Below, piece after piece: positions 40,755 to 48,608 of a DNA stretch of 64,000 bases (position 1 is its first letter; each line of letters opens with the position of its first letter). The stretch covers positions 3,162,001-3,226,000 of the forward strand of contig NZ_CP116871.1 in assembly GCF_031885415.1 (NCBI RefSeq), given 5' to 3'. The translations under genes were made by a program, and so were the position numbers. The notes under the pieces were generated by a model. The model worked only from the letters and a program-made list of their open reading frames with translations. It had not been told where the DNA came from and ran no database searches. This stretch comes from Microbacterium forte (lineage in GTDB: Bacteria > Actinomycetota > Actinomycetes > Actinomycetales > Microbacteriaceae).

Positions 40755-41920
40755 ACGGCGCTCAGCACAGCGGCACTGAGCACAAAGGCACTCAGCACAG
40801 CGCGGATCTCGTCGTCGTGGGTTCGGGGATCATCGGCCTCGGCGCGGCCTACGCCGCTGTTCGGCGGGGCCTCACGGTGATCGTCGTCGACAGGGCGGAT
40901 GCCCCTGTCGGGGCGACGATCCGCAACTTCGGCCATCTCTGCATCGGCGCGCAGACCGGCGAGGCTCGCCGCTATGCCGACCTGTCTCGCGACCTGTGGC
41001 TGCGACTCGCTCATGACGCGGACTTCTGGCTGCGCGAATCCGGCACGCTGGTCGCCGCTCGTCACGCAGACGAGATCGCGGTGCTCGAGCAGGCGGCGGC
41101 CGACGGCGGCATCCGGATGCTGGAGACGGACGAGCTGCTGCGTCTCGCCCCGCTCCGTGCCGAGGGGCTCGTCGGCGGGGCGCACATCGAGACCGACCTG
41201 CAGACCGATCCGCGCACCGCCGCGGCCGCGATCGTGCGACACCTCGCCGTGCAGGGAGTCGACTTCCGCTTCCGCACAGCGGTGACCTCGGTCGCCGGGC
41301 GACGCGTCGAGACGACGAGAGGCGCCATCACCGCCGGCGCGGTGGTCGTCGCGGTCAATCACGACGTCGACCAGCTGCTGCCCGAGGTGGCCGCACGCGC
41401 CGGTGTCGAGCGGTGCGCGCTCGACATGATGCGAGCGGCGGTGACGCTGCGGCATCCGCTCGCTGCCCCGCTGCTGACCGGCTGGTCGCTCGTGCGGTAC
41501 GGACGCTTCGCCGACGGTGCGGCGGCCGGTGCCCTCCGTGAGCGACTGCACTCCGAGCGCCCCGACCTCGCGGCACTCGACCTCAACCAGATGTACACCC
41601 AGCTGCCGGACGGCACGCTCATCATCGGCGACTCGCACACCACGTCGAGTGCGCCCGAGCCGTTCCAGCCGGAGGCGGCGTTCGCCGCGTTCCTCGCCGA
41701 GGCGGAGGCGCTGTTCGACATGCCCGCACCGCGGGTGCTCGAGCGCTGGCAGGGCGTCTACGCCAAGGCGCAGCACGAATTCCTCATCGACAGGGTCGAG
41801 GAGGGGGTGCTGGTGCTCGCCGCGACCACCGGCATCGGAATGACCACGGGTCTGGGGCTCGCCGAAGAGAATCTCACCGCCGCCTTCGGGTGGGCACCCG
41901 CAATGGAAGGAACCTCATGA
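40751..41920 (+). CDS. FAD-dependent oxidoreductase of phosphonate clusters (TIGR03364-like)
   Basis: 389 residues, DAO-type flavoprotein. The FAD-binding 'DLVVVGSGIIGLGAAYAAVRRGLTVIVVDRADAP' starts at about residue 19, followed by 'VGATIRNFGHLCIGAQTGEARRYADLSRDLWLRLA', a stretch typical of the phosphonate-associated group. The C-terminal 'LAATTGIGMTTGLGLAEEN' closes the FAD site. Family knowledge suggests oxidative deamination of 2-aminoethylphosphonate or an N-methyl or hydroxy variant to phosphonoacetaldehyde. The next gene, a PhnX-like hydrolase, fits that product. An N-terminal His/Gln/Thr-rich tail of about 17 residues precedes the domain. ATGA overlaps join it to both neighbours. Confidence 0.88.
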   Translation: MNGAQHSGTEHKGTQHSADLVVVGSGIIGLGAAYAAVRRGLTVIVVDRADAPVGATIRNFGHLCIGAQTGEARRYADLSRDLWLRLAHDADFWLRESGTLVAARHADEIAVLEQAAADGGIRMLETDELLRLAPLRAEGLVGGAHIETDLQTDPRTAAAAIVRHLAVQGVDFRFRTAVTSVAGRRVETTRGAITAGAVVVAVNHDVDQLLPEVAARAGVERCALDMMRAAVTLRHPLAAPLLTGWSLVRYGRFADGAAAGALRERLHSERPDLAALDLNQMYTQLPDGTLIIGDSHTTSSAPEPFQPEAAFAAFLAEAEALFDMPAPRVLERWQGVYAKAQHEFLIDRVEEGVLVLAATTGIGMTTGLGLAEENLTAAFGWAPAMEGTS

Positions 41921-42642
41921 CCACGCATCTCTCCGCACCTCCGGCACTCGAACTCGTCGTGCTCGACATGGCAGGCACGACCGTGCTCGACGACGGCGTC
42001 GTCGAGACCGCGTTCCAGCGCGCCGCCGAGCGCACCGGAGTCGCAGATCGGATGCCGTGGGACGACGCCCTGGCCCATGTGCGCGCGACCATGGGGCAGT
42101 CGAAGATCGACGTCTTCACGCATCTCGCGGGCGGCGTCAGGGCCGCAGCCGAACGGGCGACGGCGGAGTTCGAGGGTGCCTATGCCGAGATCGTGGCGGA
42201 ACAGGGGGTCGCCGAGATCCCCGGGGCGGCGGATGCGATCCGGAGCCTGAAGGATGCGGGTCTGACCGTCGTGCTCACGACCGGTTTCGCTCCGGTCACC
42301 CGCGACGCGCTGATCGACGGTCTCGGATGGAACGGCCTCGTCGACCTGGCGCTCTCGCCGGTCGATGCCGGACGAGGTCGCCCTGCGCCCGACCTCGTGC
42401 TCACGGCGCTGATCCGCACGCAGACCTCGTCGGTCGCGTCGGTCGCCGTCGCGGGAGACACCGTCAGCGATGTCGAATCAGGGCGCCGCGCCGGTGCCGG
42501 CTTCGTCGCCGGCGTGCTCACGGGCGCCCACGACTCGAGTGCCCTCGAACTCGCCGGTGCCGACGCCGTGCTCGCAGACGTCACGCATCTCCACAGCGCG
42601 CTGGCCGAGCGCGGGCTGCTTCCGCTCGTGCCCACCGCCTGA
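41917..42642 (+). CDS. HAD hydrolase, PhnX-like (phosphonoacetaldehyde hydrolase candidate)
   Basis: 241 residues. The HAD nucleophile Asp17 is in 'VVLDMAGTTVLDDG', where the DMAGTT form is typical of PhnX and PhnX-like enzymes. The cap has 'VRATMGQSKIDVFTHLAGG', in which Lys63 aligns with the Schiff-base Lys of phosphonatase (MGxxKID). 'VVLTTGFAPVTRDALI' and 'VAVAGDTVSDVESGRRAGAG' complete the HAD motifs. It should cleave the C-P bond of phosphonoacetaldehyde to acetaldehyde and phosphate. Family models separate PhnX from PhnX-like proteins, so the activity is likely but unproven. The ATG overlaps the FAD gene as ATGA. Confidence 0.88.
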   Translation: MTTHLSAPPALELVVLDMAGTTVLDDGVVETAFQRAAERTGVADRMPWDDALAHVRATMGQSKIDVFTHLAGGVRAAAERATAEFEGAYAEIVAEQGVAEIPGAADAIRSLKDAGLTVVLTTGFAPVTRDALIDGLGWNGLVDLALSPVDAGRGRPAPDLVLTALIRTQTSSVASVAVAGDTVSDVESGRRAGAGFVAGVLTGAHDSSALELAGADAVLADVTHLHSALAERGLLPLVPTA

Positions 42643-43740
42643 GTGGCCCTCATGGGAACTCTGCTTGTCCGACCTCCCGGCCATCGCCGCGACGTCGCTC
42701 TGCGCCCGGCAGCCACAGCGATGGTGTGGATCGGCGAAGGCCACCCGCACGAGACCATCGCGGTGCCCGGTGTCGCTCTCGGCGAGAACGACGTGCTGGT
42801 CGCGGTCGAGATGTCGACGATCTGCGGGTCCGACGTGCACACCGTGCAGGGGCGGCGATCGGCTCCGGTGCCCCTGGTGCTCGGCCATGAGAGCGTCGGA
42901 CGCGTGATCGCCATGGGCGATGCCGGGGCTGTCGCGGTCGACGGCACCCCGGTGCGCATCGGCGATCGGGTGGTCTGGTCGGTCACGATCTCGTGCGGCA
43001 CCTGCGACCGGTGCACGCGGGGCGTGCCGCAGAAGTGCCGCACGCTGGGCAAGTACGGCCATGATCGCATCGGCGTGCACGGCGATCTCAGCGGAGCCTT
43101 CGGCACGCACGTCCAGGTGCGAGCGGGCACCGCGATCGTGCGGGTGCCCGAGTCGCTGCCGGCATCGGTGCTCGCGCCGGCATCGTGCGCGACCGCGACC
43201 GCCTGGGCCGCCGTGGCCAGGGCAGCGCGCGACCATGACCTCGAGGGCGCGGCCGTGCGCATCCACGGAGCCGGACTCGTCGGGCTCTCGGCTGCCGCGA
43301 TCGCCGTGGAGCACGGCGCGACGGTCGAGGTGCTCGACCCCGCACCCGCACGGCTGGCGCTCGCCGCACGGTTCGGTGCCGGCCGGATCGATCGTGACCC
43401 GGACATCGTGATAGAGGCCTCGGGGCATGCCGTGTCAGACGCGGTCGCCGGCGTGGGCACCGGGGGCACGGTCGTGCTCGTCGGAAGCGTCTTCCCTGCC
43501 GAGCCCGTGCCGCTCGACGCCGAGAGCATCGTGCGTCGACTGGTGACCGTCACCGGGGTGCACAACTACACCGGAGCCGAGCTGGCCGAGGCCGTCGGAT
43601 TCCTCGCCGGACGAGGACGCGCCTACCCTTTCGCGGATGCGGTCGGCGAGGTGCGGCAGCTCGCAGCCATCGACGAGGCGATAGCCGCGGCATCCGCTCC
43701 CGGTGCGCCGCTGCGCATCGGACTCGTGCCTGGCCGGTGA
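42643..43740 (+). CDS. Zinc-dependent alcohol dehydrogenase of phosphonate clusters (HpnZ/TIGR03366-like)
   Basis: 365 residues. MDR dehydrogenase with catalytic zinc ligands in 'ICGSDVHTVQG' and 'LGHESVGRV', structural zinc Cys in 'SCGTCDRCTRGVPQKCRTLGKYG', and nucleotide-binding 'VRIHGAGLVGLSAAAIAVEHGATVEVLDP'. 'KCRTLGKYGHD' and 'VTGVHNYTGAELAEAVGFL' fit the phosphonate-catabolism-associated group. It may reduce or oxidise the aldehyde or alcohol made by the pathway. The GTG start follows the HAD stop directly; an ATG at 42652 is the alternative. It is the last gene of the operon. Confidence 0.88.
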   Translation: MALMGTLLVRPPGHRRDVALRPAATAMVWIGEGHPHETIAVPGVALGENDVLVAVEMSTICGSDVHTVQGRRSAPVPLVLGHESVGRVIAMGDAGAVAVDGTPVRIGDRVVWSVTISCGTCDRCTRGVPQKCRTLGKYGHDRIGVHGDLSGAFGTHVQVRAGTAIVRVPESLPASVLAPASCATATAWAAVARAARDHDLEGAAVRIHGAGLVGLSAAAIAVEHGATVEVLDPAPARLALAARFGAGRIDRDPDIVIEASGHAVSDAVAGVGTGGTVVLVGSVFPAEPVPLDAESIVRRLVTVTGVHNYTGAELAEAVGFLAGRGRAYPFADAVGEVRQLAAIDEAIAAASAPGAPLRIGLVPGR

Positions 43741-43761
43741 CCCTCGGCGGATCCGGCGGAC

Positions 43762-43789
43762 AGTGCACGGCGGAGAGTGCACGGTGGAG
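43762..43789. repeat. Tandem 14-bp duplication
   Basis: AGTGCACGGCGGAG followed directly by AGTGCACGGTGGAG in the 61-bp gap between the convergent dehydrogenase and PncC genes. A short GAGAGC/GCTCTC stem (43787-43803) follows and may help end transcription. Confidence 0.7.
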
Positions 43790-43801
43790 AGCGCAGGGCT
43801 C

Positions 43802-44332
43802 TCAGTCGGCCGGCCCGCTCAGCTCAGTCGACGCCGCGCCTGAGCGCCGAGGACCGGCAGGCCTGATGCCCTCGGCATGGAAGGCGAGCAGTCGGATCGC
43901 GGTGTCGACCGTCTCGTCGAGCACCTCGTGCGGATCGCCGGTGAGCGCCAGCATCCGATGGCCGACTCCGTCGTCGGTCGCCCATCCGATGAAGACGGTT
44001 CCGGGGTCGTGCCCGCCCTCGGGCTCCGGGCCCCCGACGCCCGTGGTGGAGATGCAGACGTCGGCGTCGAAGAGCCGTCGCGCGCTCTCGGCGAGTTGCT
44101 CGGCGCACTCGGCCGAGCACGGGTCGGTTCCCGGCGTGAGGCCGAGCAGGCTCTCCTTGACATCGGGGAGGTAGGCGACGATGCCGCCGGCGAACCAGTC
44201 GCCCGCGTCGTCGCCCGCGCCGATCGTGCTCGCCAGGCGCCCCGAGGTCAGCGACTCGACGACGCAGATGCGCAGCCCGCGCTCAGCGGCGACCTCGCTC
44301 AGGCGATCCAGCGACGGCTGCTCCGCCGTCAC
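43802..44332 (-). CDS. pncC: CinA-type nicotinamide-nucleotide amidohydrolase
   Basis: 176 residues, the stand-alone CinA C-terminal domain. The motifs 'ICVVESLTSGRLASTIGAGDDAGDWFAGGIVAYLPDVKESLLGL' and 'ISTTGVGGPEPEGGHDPGTVFIGWA' match PncC, which deamidates nicotinamide mononucleotide in pyridine-nucleotide salvage. The catalytic Ser in the ES-T-G block is present. The start overlaps the FHA gene stop by 4 bp, a common pairing of unknown meaning. Confidence 0.92.
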   Translation of the reverse strand: MTAEQPSLDRLSEVAAERGLRICVVESLTSGRLASTIGAGDDAGDWFAGGIVAYLPDVKESLLGLTPGTDPCSAECAEQLAESARRLFDADVCISTTGVGGPEPEGGHDPGTVFIGWATDDGVGHRMLALTGDPHEVLDETVDTAIRLLAFHAEGIRPAGPRRSGAASTELSGPAD

Positions 44333-44850
44333 TTCTCCTCAGCGGAGTCGGCGTGCGTCGGCGCGTCCGACTCGATGTTCGCCTCGTCGGAGTAGTCGGG
44401 CCGCGGGGGCTGCAGCGGCTGGTCGGAGTACTCGCCGCCGAGGCGTCCGCCGAAGGGGCGACCGTGATCGGCGAACTCGTCGCGTGCGTAGACGAGCTCC
44501 CACTCTCCGACAGTGAAGCGCGCGCCCGTGCGCAGTGTCTGCGACCGGTCGCCGGGGTGCGTGGCGGTGGCGTCGGGGTTGCTGTTCATCTCGCCCTCGC
44601 CGTGCAGCTCGAGCACGTACTCGTCGCGGTCGTCGTGCGTGATCGTCGCGTGCACGGGGTCGGCGCCTTCGAGCCGCAGCTCGTTGTCGGCGGCCGAGCC
44701 GATGCGCACCACGTCGACCTCGAGGGCGAACTCCGTGCGCTCGCCGTCGCGGGTCACCCGCAGACGGGGGTTGCCTTCGCCGAACTCGGCGTGAGTGGTC
44801 GTGGGGGTGTAGCCCTCGTCGGAACGGTCGTCGATGTGTCGTGCGTTCAT
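44329..44850 (-). CDS. FHA-domain-like protein
   Basis: 173 residues. The central part has an FHA-like strand pattern: 'LEVDVVRIGSAADNELRLEGADPVHATITHDDRDEYVLELHG', with the GS-x4-NELRL and H-A-T-I positions that bind phosphothreonine peptides in canonical FHA domains. The N- and C-terminal tails are hydrophilic and Asp/Glu-rich, probably disordered. GGAGACCCACC precedes the ATG. It may read Ser/Thr kinase signalling; no kinase gene is in this window. It is translationally coupled to pncC. Confidence 0.8.
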   Translation of the reverse strand: MNARHIDDRSDEGYTPTTTHAEFGEGNPRLRVTRDGERTEFALEVDVVRIGSAADNELRLEGADPVHATITHDDRDEYVLELHGEGEMNSNPDATATHPGDRSQTLRTGARFTVGEWELVYARDEFADHGRPFGGRLGGEYSDQPLQPPRPDYSDEANIESDAPTHADSAEEK

Positions 44851-44999
44851 GGTGGGTCTCCTCGCGGTCCCTCACAGGATATGCGGGGGAGGAATCCGAG
44901 CGCAGGGGGTTGACTTCGGCGGCGGTTTCATCGACGCAGCCGGGCTGGAGATTCCCATAAACTGCAAGGCGAAGACCCGGACACCTGAGGAGACGCGGC

Positions 45000-45344
45000 A
45001 TGGGCAAGTTCATCTACGAGGGCAACGTGAAGACCGAGATCGAGGATCGCGCCCTCACCCATCTGCAGCTCGTGATGACCGCCAAGCTGCGCCGCGCGGA
45101 GCCCTTCCCCTTCAGCTGGCGTGAAGACGCCAGCGTCGGAGGCGGCCGCACGACCGTATGGGTTCAGCCGGGCAGCTCGCTCGTCTTCAAGTACTTCGGC
45201 AGCCGGCAGCCGTCGGTCAACCGGGCCTGGATCGAAGCGCTCGCCTTCACGGCCAACGCTCCGAGCGGTCTCTATCTGGTTCCCGAGCCGCAGGAGGCCT
45301 CCGTCTCCACGGGCGACGACGAGCCGTCCGCTCCCGCGGCCTGA
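45000..45344 (+). CDS. DUF7882 family small protein
   Basis: 114 residues. 'MGKFIYEGNVKTEIEDRALTHLQLVMTAKLRRAEPFPFSWRED', 'GRTTVWVQPGSSLVFKYFGSRQPSVNRAWIEALAFTANAPSGL' is a very common short protein of Microbacteriaceae, sometimes mislabelled as ATP-dependent DNA ligase in databases. It has no ligase motif. The function is unknown; the fold is probably a small alpha/beta domain. The Ser/Asp/Ala-rich tail is likely disordered. GGAGACGCGGC precedes the ATG. It stands alone in its transcription unit. Confidence 0.88.
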   Translation: MGKFIYEGNVKTEIEDRALTHLQLVMTAKLRRAEPFPFSWREDASVGGGRTTVWVQPGSSLVFKYFGSRQPSVNRAWIEALAFTANAPSGLYLVPEPQEASVSTGDDEPSAPAA

Positions 45345-45501
45345 GCGCGTCGAGGAACCCGCTCCGCCTCCGCGCCCCGGCCCTGGATCGTGGTGCCGAT
45401 TGTCAACCCCCTGCCGAGGGCGTCGAGAGGCCACGAGGCTCGGTTGACGCCTGACTCGCGCCACGAACGGTGGTCGCGGGTCGCGAGGAAGAGGAGACAC
45501 C

Positions 45502-46386
45502 ATGGCCGACAGCACGCCAGACCCCCGCAGCCAGCATCGCCAGGAGGAGTTCCCGGGGCAGCAGCAGGACCAGCCGGGGCTGACCGATCAGATGCGGCCG
45601 GTTCCCGACCACGGTGAGCAGTCATACGTCGGTCACGCGCGGCTCGAGGGCCGTCGAGCCCTGATCACGGGTGGCGACTCCGGAATCGGTCGGGGCGTCG
45701 CCATCGCCTTCGCCCGGGAGGGCGCGGACGTGGCGATCGTGCACATGCCGGAGGAGCAGTCGGATGCCGACGACACGATCGAGCTCATCCGCGCCGAAGG
45801 CAGGCAGGGGCTCAGCCTCGCCGGGGATCTGCGGGACGAGGCCTTCGCGACGGAGGTGGTCTCCGAGACGAGGAGCGGCCTCGGCGGGCTGGACATCCTG
45901 GTGCTCAACGCCGCCTACCAGCACGACATCGACGGCTTCGAGAATCTCGAGACCGACAAGCTGCGTCGCGTGTTCGAGACGAACCTGTTCGGACTGCTGT
46001 ACTCGGCCAGGGCCGCGTATCCGCATCTGGAGCCGGGGTCGAGCATCATCGTGACGGCGTCCGTGCAGGCGTTCGAGCCCTCGCCCAACCTCATCGACTA
46101 CGCGATGACGAAGGCGGCACAGGTCGCATTCGTCAAGGCGCTCGCCGAAGAGGCGGGAGAACGAGGCATCCGCGTGAACGCGGTCGCCCCCGGACCCATC
46201 TGGACGCCGCTGATCCCGGCCACCGGATGGAGCGATGAGCGGGTGAAGACCTTCGGCTCCGACACGCCTCTCGGCCGGGCGGGACAGCCGGCCGAGCTCG
46301 CCGGCGCATACGTCTACCTCGCCTCGGCGGAGTCGTCGTACACGTCCGGCGCGGTGCTCGCCGTCACCGGCGGCAAGCACCTCTGA
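45502..46386 (+). CDS. SDR family oxidoreductase (YhxC/YghA-like)
   Basis: 294 residues. An N-terminal Gln/Pro/Asp-rich extension of about 50 residues ('DPRSQHRQEEFPGQQQD') precedes the Rossmann core, as in the general-stress SDRs YhdF/YhxC and YghA. Cofactor motif 'ALITGGDSGIGRGVA', 'LNAAYQ' in place of NNAG, catalytic Ser in 'IVTASVQAF' and Tyr-x3-Lys in 'IDYAMTKAA' are present. The C-terminal 'YTSGAVLAVTGGKHL' is typical. It probably reduces aldehydes or ketones with NAD(P)H. GAAGAGGAGACACC precedes the ATG. Confidence 0.92.
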   Translation: MADSTPDPRSQHRQEEFPGQQQDQPGLTDQMRPVPDHGEQSYVGHARLEGRRALITGGDSGIGRGVAIAFAREGADVAIVHMPEEQSDADDTIELIRAEGRQGLSLAGDLRDEAFATEVVSETRSGLGGLDILVLNAAYQHDIDGFENLETDKLRRVFETNLFGLLYSARAAYPHLEPGSSIIVTASVQAFEPSPNLIDYAMTKAAQVAFVKALAEEAGERGIRVNAVAPGPIWTPLIPATGWSDERVKTFGSDTPLGRAGQPAELAGAYVYLASAESSYTSGAVLAVTGGKHL

Positions 46387-46430
46387 TCGCCCGCGTTCGC
46401 CGCAGCCTCCCTGCGCCGTAGGCTGGCGGG

Positions 46431-47396
46431 GTGAAGCAGTCCGCGTCGTCCCGCCCGCTCGTGGGCGTCGCACTGGTCGTCTGCTCCTGCCTGTCGTTGC
46501 CGTTCGGGGCCGCTGTCGCGGCACAGCTGTTCCCGGTGCTCGGCCCGTGGGGCGTGACCTCTCTGCGCGTCGCGATCGCGGCGCTGCTGATGGTGGTCAT
46601 CGTGCGCCCGCGGCCGGTGCGCTGGACGAGAGTGCAGTGGCTGGCTGCCGTACTGTTCGGAGTCTCGCTGGCGGCGATGAACGGCTTCTTCTACGCGGCC
46701 ATCGACCGGATCCCGCTCGGCCCCGCCGTCGCGATCGAGTTCCTCGGGCCGCTGGTGCTGGCGGCTGCGCTGACCCGACGCCTCGCCGACGCCGCCTGGG
46801 TGGGCGTCGCGCTGCTCGGCATGGTGCTGCTCGGCGTCGACGGACTGATCGGCGCCGACCCGCTCGACCCTCTCGGTGTCGTCTTCATCCTGATCGCCGC
46901 GGCCTTCTGGGCCATGTACATCCGCATGAGCGCCCGAGTCGGCGCCATCATCCCCGGCACGAGCGGGCTCGCGGTCGGGCTCGTCGTGGCGGCGGTGCTG
47001 CTGATCCCGGTCGGAGTGCCGGCGGCCGTCACCGTCTCGGGCGACATGCAGCTGCTGCTGCTCGCCGCGGTCACGGCCGTGCTGTCGTCGGTGATCCCCT
47101 ACAGCTTCGAGCTCGCGGCGCTCCGTCGCCTGCCGCAGCGCGTGTTCGGAGTGCTGCTGAGCCTCGAACCCGCGTTCGCGACACTCGCCGGGTGGCTGAT
47201 CCTCGGCCAGTCCGCCACCCCGCTGAGGATGCTCGCGATCGCCCTCGTCGTCGCAGCGAGCGTCGGCACGACGCTCGGCGTGCGGAGACAGCGCCGCCGC
47301 GCCGATGCCGCCGCACGAGACGACACCGGCGCGGACGATGAGGGCCGCGGCGACGAGACCGGGCCGTTCACGGCGCCGATCCCGCTGCCGGAGTGA
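46431..47396 (+). CDS. EamA/RhtA-type exporter
   Basis: 321 residues, ten membrane helices. The RhtA branch of the DMT family shows 'SLPFGAAVAAQLFPVLGPWGVTSLRVAIAALLMVVIVRP', 'NGFFYAAIDRIPLGPAVAIEFLGPLVLAAALTRR' and 'SSVIPYSFELAALRRLPQRVFGVLLSLEPAFATLAGWLILGQ'. RhtA exports threonine and homoserine in E. coli; the substrate here is unproven. A charged cytoplasmic tail of about 35 residues ends the protein. The start is GTG. It runs convergent to the YidC paralog gene, 10 bp apart. Confidence 0.92.
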   Translation: MKQSASSRPLVGVALVVCSCLSLPFGAAVAAQLFPVLGPWGVTSLRVAIAALLMVVIVRPRPVRWTRVQWLAAVLFGVSLAAMNGFFYAAIDRIPLGPAVAIEFLGPLVLAAALTRRLADAAWVGVALLGMVLLGVDGLIGADPLDPLGVVFILIAAAFWAMYIRMSARVGAIIPGTSGLAVGLVVAAVLLIPVGVPAAVTVSGDMQLLLLAAVTAVLSSVIPYSFELAALRRLPQRVFGVLLSLEPAFATLAGWLILGQSATPLRMLAIALVVAASVGTTLGVRRQRRRADAAARDDTGADDEGRGDETGPFTAPIPLPE

Positions 47397-47406
47397 GTGC
47401 CGAACG

Positions 47407-48168
47407 TCAGACGCTGACCCCGGCCGGCACGGGCAGAGGATAGCGACGCCGCAGCAGCATGCGCTGCACCAGAGTCCAGACGACGGTGACCGTGAGGTAG
47501 AGCGCGGCCGCCAACGGCACGAACACGGCGAACACTGCTGTCAGATAGTGCAGAGCACTCGTCACTCTCTGCATCGTCGGCGAGTTCAGCGGCGAATCAT
47601 CGTCGACCGGCGCCGGCCGGAAGACCCGCCGCGTGATCTCGGCCACCGCGATCATCACGGCGATCAGGGCGCCGAACACCAGCAGCGTCTCGGGTGTCGC
47701 CGTGCCGCCGAAGACGGCCGAGACGAGGCTCGTTCCCAGCGGCGCACCGAACAGGTCGTGCGTGAGCAGGTCGTTGGCGTGCCCCGCGATGTCGGGGCGG
47801 ATGAACAGCGTGTACAGGATGCCGACGACCGGTGCCTGCGCGAGAACAGGCAGCATGCCGGCGAACGGAGACGTGTTCTCGGAGCGATAGAGCTCGAGCA
47901 TCTCCTTCTGCAGGCGTTCGGGATTCTTCTTGTGCCGGCGCTGCAGCTCGCGCAGCCGGGGCGCGAGGCGCGCCCTGGTCTGCTCGGCCTTGGCCTGCGA
48001 GACACCCACGGGAATCAGCAGGGCACGGACGAGAAGCGTCACGAGCACCACGGCGAGGGCTGCGGCGGATGCTCCGGCGAGTGGTTCGAGCAGTGAGGAG
48101 AGCCCGGCGAGGGCGCCGTACGCCGCATCGAGCAGAAAGGTCAGGGGTGGGAAGGCGAAGATGTCCAT
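47407..48168 (-). CDS. YidC/Oxa1/Alb3 membrane insertase paralog
   Basis: 253 residues with about five hydrophobic segments. The YidC core 'ALAVVLVTLLVRALLIPVGVSQAKAEQTRARLAPRLRELQRRHKKNPERLQKEMLELYRSENTSPFAGMLPVLAQAPVVGILYTLF' has the conserved TM2 Arg (in 'VTLLVRALL') that lines the hydrophilic groove and the basic C1 coiled coil. It inserts membrane proteins. It is shorter than the usual actinobacterial main YidC and is not next to rnpA, rpmH or jag, so it is probably a second, accessory copy. It follows the DUF6412-like gene on the same strand. Confidence 0.92.
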   Translation of the reverse strand: MDIFAFPPLTFLLDAAYGALAGLSSLLEPLAGASAAALAVVLVTLLVRALLIPVGVSQAKAEQTRARLAPRLRELQRRHKKNPERLQKEMLELYRSENTSPFAGMLPVLAQAPVVGILYTLFIRPDIAGHANDLLTHDLFGAPLGTSLVSAVFGGTATPETLLVFGALIAVMIAVAEITRRVFRPAPVDDDSPLNSPTMQRVTSALHYLTAVFAVFVPLAAALYLTVTVVWTLVQRMLLRRRYPLPVPAGVSV

Positions 48169-48230
48169 GGAAGTCCGTTCGTAGGTCGGGAAGGGTCGGC
48201 GAAAGCCGCGCAGTCCCGTGCGAGGACGGA

Positions 48231-48503
48231 CTACGCGGGAACGGCGACTCCCGGCGCACGAGGGCGCGGGTGACCGGCGGCATCAGGATCGCTCTGCGCG
48301 AGCAGCGTCGAGACGTCGATCGCCCGCAGCGGATGCGGAGCGGTGCTCGGCGAGGGCGGTGCCAGGCTCAGAGCGACGGCGATCGTGAGCGTCGTCAGGG
48401 CGATCAGGGCGATCGCGACACCGAGGGCTGCGGCATCGGGCACCGCGACGATCCCGAGCGCGGCCGCGACGAAGCCGAGCATCTGCCCGAACCACTCGCT
48501 CAT
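48231..48503 (-). CDS. Small membrane protein (DUF6412-like)
   Basis: 90 residues. 'MSEWFGQMLGFVAAALGIVAVPDAAALGVAIALIALTTLTIAVALSLAP' gives two membrane helices, followed by a hydrophilic tail with Pro, Asp and Ala. It resembles actinobacterial DUF6412 proteins. It lies 62 bp upstream of the YidC paralog gene on the same strand and may be part of the same unit, perhaps a client or partner. The much longer open frame upstream belongs to the opposite strand's nitronate monooxygenase gene. Confidence 0.75.
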   Translation of the reverse strand: MSEWFGQMLGFVAAALGIVAVPDAAALGVAIALIALTTLTIAVALSLAPPSPSTAPHPLRAIDVSTLLAQSDPDAAGHPRPRAPGVAVPA

Positions 48504-48608
48504 GTGCGCCTCTCTGATCCCTCCCGCCGAGATTATCACCGGCATCCGAGCAGGGGATCGGTGATCCGCGCTCACCTCCGGGCAGGAGAGCGGAGATAGC
48601 CTCGATGT

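Noticed and set aside
38852..41920. 1022-codon plus-strand open frame joining phosphonate genes
   Set aside because: Only the part from 40751 (FAD oxidoreductase) is protein-like. The upstream portion is an Arg/His-rich shadow of phnC and phnE in another frame.
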